From the NCBI RefSeq assembly GCF_000297095.1, contig NZ_AEEA01000012.1:1-54812 (forward strand): a DNA stretch of 54,812 bases, in the 5' to 3' direction. This document shows positions 49,813 through 54,812 of the stretch, one piece after another. Positions within the stretch are counted from its first letter, which is position 1. Every line of letters begins with the position of its first letter. Under the pieces are notes generated by a model. That model saw only the letters and a list, made by a program, of their open reading frames with translations. It did no database searches and was not told the origin of the DNA. The DNA is from Treponema primitia ZAS-1. GTDB lineage: Bacteria; Spirochaetota; Spirochaetia; Treponematales; Breznakiellaceae. Made by a program: the position numbers and the translations under genes.

Positions 49813-52800
49813 TTAATCCCAAGTACCACCTAATGTCGCAAAAGAATCGTGTTCCTCTTTTTCTAAACCATCGTAGGATATGTTGTCGGTTGCGGCTACT
49901 TTCCCATCACGGTGCGGATACCCGCCTGTTGTTGTGCCCGATACGGCGCTGTTATTCACAAACACTGCAGCGCCCGTAGTGGTAGCTCCGGTAACCGTGT
50001 TTTTAGCGCCGTCAGTATCATCTGCACTACCCATAATGATGCCGCCGGTCTTTACAAATTTAGCCTGGCTGTTGACACCTACCCCTCCGCCTGAGACAAC
50101 GTTAGCACCAGAAGCACTCTTCGTGATTGTGCTATTTCCCACAATTTTCCCGCCGGACATATTGAAGGTTGCCTTGTTATAAACAGCTACGCCGCCGCCG
50201 CCGCGTCCACTGCTATTGCCGCTGATTTCACCACCTTTCATGTTGAATATCCCATCATCAACTCTAACACCACCACCACCACTACCATTACCTGTATGGA
50301 GATTTCCTGTTATCAAAACCCTTGTATTCATTTCAAGAGTACCTTTGGTTACATCAATCAAAGGCTCATTGTTAGTGGCTGTTCCCGTGTACTTGAACGT
50401 AATGTTTGATTTAAGTACAAGCGTAATATTTTCAATCAAAATCCAGGAGGCCGCATTCGGATTTTGAATGACTGCTCTCCCATCATCCGGCCCTTCAATG
50501 GTAAGCGTAGAACCGGTGTAAAATTGAAAACCAGCAGTATATTCAGCATTAGCACCACCCCACAACCTTGTTTGCGTACTTATCATTTCCGTACCCGCAG
50601 CAAGTTTGAGGGTGTAATTGGTTGGCGTCGACTGGTAATTTGATGCGGTATTGAAATAAACCAGCGCATCGGTCAGGGTTTCGGCGCCGGATACTTTTGT
50701 ATCGCCCATCCAGATGCCGTATGGACTTGGAGCAGGCGGTTCTATAGTCACCATTTCTTGCGCACTTGCAAAAGATTTGGTATCCCCTGTGGTAAGCGCC
50801 TTAAAGCGGACAAGGTAATCCCCCTTGGCCAGTCCTGTAACTTCAGCACCGGTACAGGCAGTCCAGTTTGTTGCAGAGGATAGCTTATACTCCATTGCCG
50901 CAGTTGTGCCGGTAATCTTGCCGTCAGTTGCATCGGGCTCCGTTACCTTTACAGTACCTAGCGCAGCAGGAGCCGCAGGCCGTGCGGGCAGATCAATGAA
51001 CTGGGGTTCACTGTCCCTGGTACCATTGCCAAGCGGGGTGGTATTCGCGCCTCTGACAATGGCAATCCATTGCGATGTAGGTTTTAGTAAACTCGAAATA
51101 CTTGCGCTATAATTATTAAGAGTACCAGTAAGACTCAAACCGGCCCTGCTACCTGAGAGGTAGGCATCTTCGGTGAAACCGGTGTACTGGAAATAGGTCG
51201 TTTGTGTATTCAAAAATCCGTCAAGTGTTTCCTTCTCGTAATTGATAGTGACAGCGGGCGTAGCTTCCCGGGGCCTCAGTACATACCGTGCGGTAAATAC
51301 CGGGCTGTTTACCAGGCCTGTTTTTACCGCTATGGCCTTCAGGCTCGTTCCCGGCAGCAGGACAATCGGCACCGAAATTTTTGCGCCGGTATATTTAGTG
51401 CTCGGCGCCGCCCCGGTGGGGTCCGTGCCGTCCGTGGTGTACCAGATATCCGCACCTTCGGGGGCGCTCAGCTCCACTTCCGGATTTGTAGAATAATACG
51501 CGGTATAGGAGGTGCTTTCACCGGTGGCTCCCAGGGGGTTCGCCGTTGGAGGCGCCAGGGCAATGGCAAACTTGGCCGCCGCATTGGACTGAACGGTCAG
51601 GGCCGTGGTGCTGGCGGTCAGCGCGTCGGCCGGGATGTTTATAGCCAGCACTGCGGAACTTGCCGCACTGGGGGTTCCCGTGATTGCTATACTGATACTG
51701 TTGCCGCCTGCATTAGCATTAGACGCAGCCTTGGCAGCCAAACTACCCGCAGGCATCCCGGTGAACCAGGTGGTCACTACATCACCTTGAAGAATAGCGT
51801 CCTTGAAAGTCTCATCGGTCAGGGTAATTTTCACCTCCGCAGCAGCGGGAGCGGCAAGGGCAAGTCCGGCAGTACCGGGGATGCTCACATTCGCCACCGT
51901 TGCCTTGGGTACCGGTGTTGTCGTCACCGTAACTGTGGCGGTATCAGACTTGGTGGTATCAAAGGTAGATGTTACCGTGACCGTCACGGTCGCCGCCGTT
52001 TCTCCTGCTGCAAGGGTAAGTAGACCGGTGTCAGAAATTGTGGTATCGGTTATGCCGCCGCTCACCGTCCAGGTAACGGTATCCGCTGCCCCGCCAACCG
52101 CTGCAACTGCGGCGGCAAACTGTTGGGTTGTTCCTTTCTGTACGGAAACTGTCTTGGGGCTTACCGCAACACTGGTTATACCAGGGACCGTAACCGGCGC
52201 CGTCACCGTAACTGCGGCCGTATCGGACTTAGCGGTATCCGCTGTAGAGGCCGCCGTCACCGTCAGACTGGCCGCCGTTTCCCCGCTTGCCACGGTGAGC
52301 AGACCGGCGTCCGAAATGGTGGTTTCGGTTATGCCGCCGCTCACCGTCCAGGTAACGGTATCCGCTGCCCCGCCTGAAACTACAACATCCGCCTGAAACT
52401 GCCGGGTTGTTCCCTTCTCCACTTCCACCGTGTTCGGGGACACCGTAACGCTGAGAACCGTAGGCTCGCTTGACGGCACGGTTATTGTAACCGCGGCGGT
52501 ATCGTATTTTCCGGGACTCGCCGTGGAACTTGCCCTGATAGTCAAGGTCGTTAGGGTTTCCTCCGGACTTACGGTCAGTACGCCAAGGCCGGTAATATAA
52601 GTACCCTCATCGGCGTCCTCTAAAATTTCCCAGATCACCGATTTTGACACCGTATCATTTTCTGTCTCAACATCTGCGGTTAATTGCTTGGTACTGCCTT
52701 TATCCACCGATGTATCCTTCGGGCTTACCGTAACCCGTATAACCCCATTGACCGGCACAGGAGCTATAACGGTAACCGCAGCGCTCCCGGACTTGCCGGT

Positions 52801-53139
52801 ATCAAAGGTGGAACTTGCCGTGATGGTCAGCGTTCCCAGGGGTTCATCATTCGCCACCGTCAGAAGCCCATCGGCCGTAATGCCCGTACCCGGCTTAGTA
52901 GTTTCTCCGATTTCCCAGGTCACCGTATTCGCCGCATCCCCCTTTACCACCACCGCAGCGGTAAATTGCAGGTTCGTACCCTGTTCTAGCTCCGTTGCAG
53001 CCGGGGTTACCGTAACGCTGGTGACCGCCGGTGATGGGGAATTGGAACCGTTTTCGCATCCCAGCAGCATAAGCCCTATGACCGGCGCCAGCAGCAAAGC
53101 CGCCCCGGTAATACATTTTAAAACACTCTTCCTTTTCAT
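49813..53139 (-). CDS. Large surface lipoprotein: Ig-like (Big_2) repeats, chitobiase-C-like domain and beta-helix end
   Basis: This 1108-residue protein has a signal peptide with lipobox GLMLLGC. Four Big_2-type Ig-like units (about residues 37-410) have repeated cores (SVTVSPNTVEVEKGTTRQF, DTVTWTVSGGITETTISDAG). Next comes a Thr/Ala-rich region, a chitobiase/hexosaminidase C-terminal-like unit (ADIWYTTDGTDPTGAAPSTK, around 575), and a Gly-rich right-handed beta-helix (GGEISGNSSGRGGGGVAVYN). AGGAG precedes the ATG. DNA repeats inside the Ig units could allow changes in repeat number. It is the first gene of the surface cluster, directly downstream of the poly-G promoter region. Confidence 0.85.
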   Translation of the reverse strand: MKRKSVLKCITGAALLLAPVIGLMLLGCENGSNSPSPAVTSVTVTPAATELEQGTNLQFTAAVVVKGDAANTVTWEIGETTKPGTGITADGLLTVANDEPLGTLTITASSTFDTGKSGSAAVTVIAPVPVNGVIRVTVSPKDTSVDKGSTKQLTADVETENDTVSKSVIWEILEDADEGTYITGLGVLTVSPEETLTTLTIRASSTASPGKYDTAAVTITVPSSEPTVLSVTVSPNTVEVEKGTTRQFQADVVVSGGAADTVTWTVSGGITETTISDAGLLTVASGETAASLTVTAASTADTAKSDTAAVTVTAPVTVPGITSVAVSPKTVSVQKGTTQQFAAAVAAVGGAADTVTWTVSGGITDTTISDTGLLTLAAGETAATVTVTVTSTFDTTKSDTATVTVTTTPVPKATVANVSIPGTAGLALAAPAAAEVKITLTDETFKDAILQGDVVTTWFTGMPAGSLAAKAASNANAGGNSISIAITGTPSAASSAVLAINIPADALTASTTALTVQSNAAAKFAIALAPPTANPLGATGESTSYTAYYSTNPEVELSAPEGADIWYTTDGTDPTGAAPSTKYTGAKISVPIVLLPGTSLKAIAVKTGLVNSPVFTARYVLRPREATPAVTINYEKETLDGFLNTQTTYFQYTGFTEDAYLSGSRAGLSLTGTLNNYSASISSLLKPTSQWIAIVRGANTTPLGNGTRDSEPQFIDLPARPAAPAALGTVKVTEPDATDGKITGTTAAMEYKLSSATNWTACTGAEVTGLAKGDYLVRFKALTTGDTKSFASAQEMVTIEPPAPSPYGIWMGDTKVSGAETLTDALVYFNTASNYQSTPTNYTLKLAAGTEMISTQTRLWGGANAEYTAGFQFYTGSTLTIEGPDDGRAVIQNPNAASWILIENITLVLKSNITFKYTGTATNNEPLIDVTKGTLEMNTRVLITGNLHTGNGSGGGGVRVDDGIFNMKGGEISGNSSGRGGGGVAVYNKATFNMSGGKIVGNSTITKSASGANVVSGGGVGVNSQAKFVKTGGIIMGSADDTDGAKNTVTGATTTGAAVFVNNSAVSGTTTGGYPHRDGKVAATDNISYDGLEKEEHDSFATLGGTWD

Positions 53140-53628
53140 AAAAAACTCCTGAACAAAAATCTATCGCCGCATATACGGCGTTTCGTTAACCCGTATACAG
53201 CGGCGCAAACGCCAATAAGCCCAAACCGGGGTAATACCCGGGGGCAGCGAAGGAGGAAAAAAAGCGTTTAACTAAACCGAGAAAGAATTTACCGTGACTG
53301 GGGGGGGGGGGGGGGTATAATTCATTACATTACAAAGACTTACACACATTTTTTCAATTTACCTTGGTATGGGTTAGTTTCGTTTGAGCAGCCACACCCA
53401 TTGGGCCCGGTACCCCTGACAGAATCAATCTTAAAGAAACACTACAGGATAATACCCATAATAATTAAAAAATACAAGTATATTTAAAAAAAATGAGCCT
53501 TTTTTGTCACGTTTCATTGTGTTTTGTTTTCAGGAAAAGGCGCCGGGGGCCACTAAAAAATATAAACTTTCTGCGTATCCGGTAAAGCATAATCCACCCC
53601 CGTCCCCTAATACGGGGAGGAGGCGCTT
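53140..53628. other. Intergenic control region of the surface cluster and the Rpn gene
   Basis: It contains a G16 homopolymer (53300-53315) within promoter-like sequence, listed separately. A hairpin CGCCGCATATACGGCG (about 53165-53180) lies in the leader of the Ig-like gene. The last 55 bp (53574-53628) match the upstream of the deleted Rpn copy (11745-11795), including a GGGGAGGAGG ribosome-binding site. No gene is seen. Confidence 0.6.
53288..53357. promoter_or_regulatory. Poly-G (16 G) tract in overlapping divergent promoter-like sequences
   Basis: Plus strand: GTGACT (53294-53299), exactly 16 G, then consensus TATAAT (53316-53321), so the G-tract is the entire -35/-10 spacer. Minus strand: TTGAAA (53352-53357), 17 bp, TGTAAT (53329-53334), with the same tract as poly-C just after the expected transcription start of the Ig-like gene. 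In both readings slippage of the tract would change promoter output. Confidence 0.7.
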
Positions 53629-54591
53629 ATGTCAATTTATCATACCCAGGACAACAGTTTTAAACTTATCCTGGGTAACCACGAACTCTTTGTGGAATTC
53701 CTGCGGGATTTCATACCCATCGACCTGTTGAAGGATATCCATGCGGAGGATATCGAAGATCTTTCCGAACGGTTCCTGCCCCTCTTTCAGGATGGACAGG
53801 ATTCGGACACGGTAAAGCGGATTAACCTACGGGGAAAGACGCCCCTTTTCGTTATCGCCATTGTGGAACACGAGTCCAAGGTGAATTTCCGGTCCAGCTT
53901 CAAAATGCTGCAATATATTTGCCTGGTCCTGGACAACTACGAAAAGGAGGAAAATCAAAAAACGAAGGGGATAAGCTCAACCAAGGACTTCCGCTATCCC
54001 CCGGTATTACCCGTGGTTTTCTACGACGGCCCCGGCCCCTGGACGGCGGAGCTGAACTTTCTGAACCGAACCGCCCTGGGTGAGGTATTTCACAAGTACA
54101 TCCCCAAGTTTGAGTACGAACTGGTGGATTTGAAGCGGTATACCCAGGAGGACATTACCCGGTTTAACGACACCATCTCCCTTATCATGCTTATCGATCA
54201 GCTGGAAACCCATGATGGGGATTCGGTTTTGAGCAAGATACCCCGGGAATATTTTGCAAAGCGGGCATTGAAAATCCCGGAAAACCTGCGTAAAGTGATA
54301 GATGATGTAATAACCGTTCTGTTAGACCGCCTGGACTACCCCGAAGAAACAATTCGGGAAGTGACCATGCAAATTACCGGGAAGGAGGGTAATATGCTTT
54401 TTGATGGGTTTGTGGAGGCAGTAAAAGAGGAACGCCGTATTCAAAGGGAGGAAGGCAGGGAAGAGGGCCGGGAGGAAGGCCGCGAGGAAGGCCGCCTGGA
54501 AGTTGCCCGGAAGATGAAAGTCAGGGGAGTACCCACAGACCAGATCGCCGAAATAACCGGCTTTTCTGTTAATGCGGTAGAAGCTCTGTAA
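53629..54591 (+). CDS. Rpn-family recombination-promoting nuclease / putative transposase
   Basis: This 320-residue protein of the PD-(D/E)XK type (older name Transposase_31) has an N-terminal NSFKLILGNHELFVEFLRDF helix region, then FVIAIVEHESKVN, carrying the conserved E and the position of the usual EHQS motif, and YPPVLPVVFYDGPGPW. The C-terminus is a coiled, highly charged repeat (about four EEGRE units, residues 275-292) and a small helix-turn-helix-like end (TDQIAEITGFSVNAVEAL). GGGGAGGAGG precedes the ATG. It is the intact relative of the deleted copy at 11796. Confidence 0.88.
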   Translation: MSIYHTQDNSFKLILGNHELFVEFLRDFIPIDLLKDIHAEDIEDLSERFLPLFQDGQDSDTVKRINLRGKTPLFVIAIVEHESKVNFRSSFKMLQYICLVLDNYEKEENQKTKGISSTKDFRYPPVLPVVFYDGPGPWTAELNFLNRTALGEVFHKYIPKFEYELVDLKRYTQEDITRFNDTISLIMLIDQLETHDGDSVLSKIPREYFAKRALKIPENLRKVIDDVITVLLDRLDYPEETIREVTMQITGKEGNMLFDGFVEAVKEERRIQREEGREEGREEGREEGRLEVARKMKVRGVPTDQIAEITGFSVNAVEAL

Positions 54592-54727
54592 AATATACCC
54601 GGTGAAGCCATGCGCTGACTGGGTTACCGAAAGCACACAATTGGTCGGGGGGGCCTGTCAGGAAGGAAAAGTATGGGGCCTCCCAGAGGCTAAACTTGAC
54701 CCACAGGATTAACCACAAACCTTGTTA

Positions 54728-54812
54728 CTACGTATCTTTACCGGCTTCCCGCAGCTTGCGTTTGAGCTCCTCTATCACCCTGGCATTTTCCTCTATCACC
54801 CGGTCCTTTTCT
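54728..54812 (-). CDS. C-terminal end of a coiled-coil protein (partial)
   Basis: The frame enters from the right edge and reads KDRVIEENARVIEELKRKLR, ending EAGKDT and a TAG at 54728-54730. This charged heptad-like tail resembles the ends of Rpn-type or related small proteins, but only 27 residues are visible. The interval 54592-54727 before it shows no gene. Confidence 0.5.
   Translation of the reverse strand, partial: EKDRVIEENARVIEELKRKLREAGKDT

Noticed and set aside
1..54812. rRNA, tRNA, replication origin or complete prophage
   Set aside because: No conserved rRNA or tRNA segments, no DnaA-box cluster with dnaA/dnaN, and no phage structural genes were seen on reading both strands.

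Overview
The window looks like part of the chromosome of a host-associated spirochete, most likely a termite-gut type Treponema. This is inferred from gene content, since no rRNA or tRNA is present. The pointers are many lipoproteins with spirochete-style lipoboxes (LFTGC, LLGCE), FN3, Ig-like, BspA-type leucine-rich and ankyrin surface proteins, a TonB-type outer-membrane receptor, a TPR/ankyrin/LysM/transglycosylase envelope set, dispersed GC-rich hairpin repeats and Rpn-type nuclease/transposase genes. Most of the window is moderately GC-rich. The stretch from about 33.4 to 40.6 kb is plainly AT-rich and looks acquired.

Region 1 (1-3.8 kb, minus strand) is a TetR-headed redox operon: TetR regulator, QueG-like double [4Fe-4S] protein, DUF3786 protein and a rubredoxin/QueD-like fusion. 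A 20-bp perfect palindrome covers the TetR promoter. A small membrane gene and a frameshifted gene lie downstream. Region 2 (3.8-6.8 kb, plus) is a three-gene unit with two membrane proteins (one DUF5058-like) and an AbgB-type M20 amidohydrolase, probably uptake plus hydrolysis of an amide-linked nutrient. Region 3 (6.8-9.6 kb) holds 127/128-bp MITE-like elements and a 47-bp tandem repeat. Two near-identical elements bracket a divergent TetR / outer-membrane-barrel / lipoprotein cassette. Region 4 (9.6-14.1 kb) has a YbiT-type ABC-F ATPase, an orphan RelB/DinJ antitoxin, a deleted Rpn copy and a DEAD-box RNA helicase with an Arg/Gly-rich tail.

Region 5 (14.2-19.9 kb, plus) is a probable sulfur amino acid locus: two tandem paralogous binding proteins, each behind a near-identical promoter and palindrome, then a permease, a trans-sulfuration PLP enzyme, a glutathionyl-hydroquinone reductase-like protein and an ATPase. 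Region 6 (19.9-30 kb) has a LysM / lytic transglycosylase / FtsK operon on the minus strand, and divergent TPR and ankyrin-lipoprotein genes. The LysM protein carries an apparent DnaK-type substrate-binding domain. Region 7 (30-33.4 kb) has DinB, an iron-sulfur gene remnant, an XRE regulator, and a leaderless TetR gene followed by a GH13 amylase-family gene, with two matching operators.

Region 8 (33.4-40.5 kb) is an AT-rich accessory island: an XRE regulator, a VapBC-like toxin-antitoxin pair, a tiny lipoprotein and a 1490-residue GHKL(Hsp90/sacsin-like)-ATPase protein with a DUF3883/nuclease-like C-terminus, a good anti-phage defence candidate. Region 9 (40.6-53.4 kb, minus) is a six-gene surface locus: an Ig-like/beta-helix lipoprotein, an FN3 lipoprotein, a BspA-like LRR lipoprotein, and a TonB receptor flanked by two FN3 lipoproteins that end in an isolated 5'-nucleotidase C-terminal domain. 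It sits behind a 16-G homopolymer embedded in promoter-like sequence, which suggests phase variation. The window ends with an intact Rpn gene and the tail of another gene.
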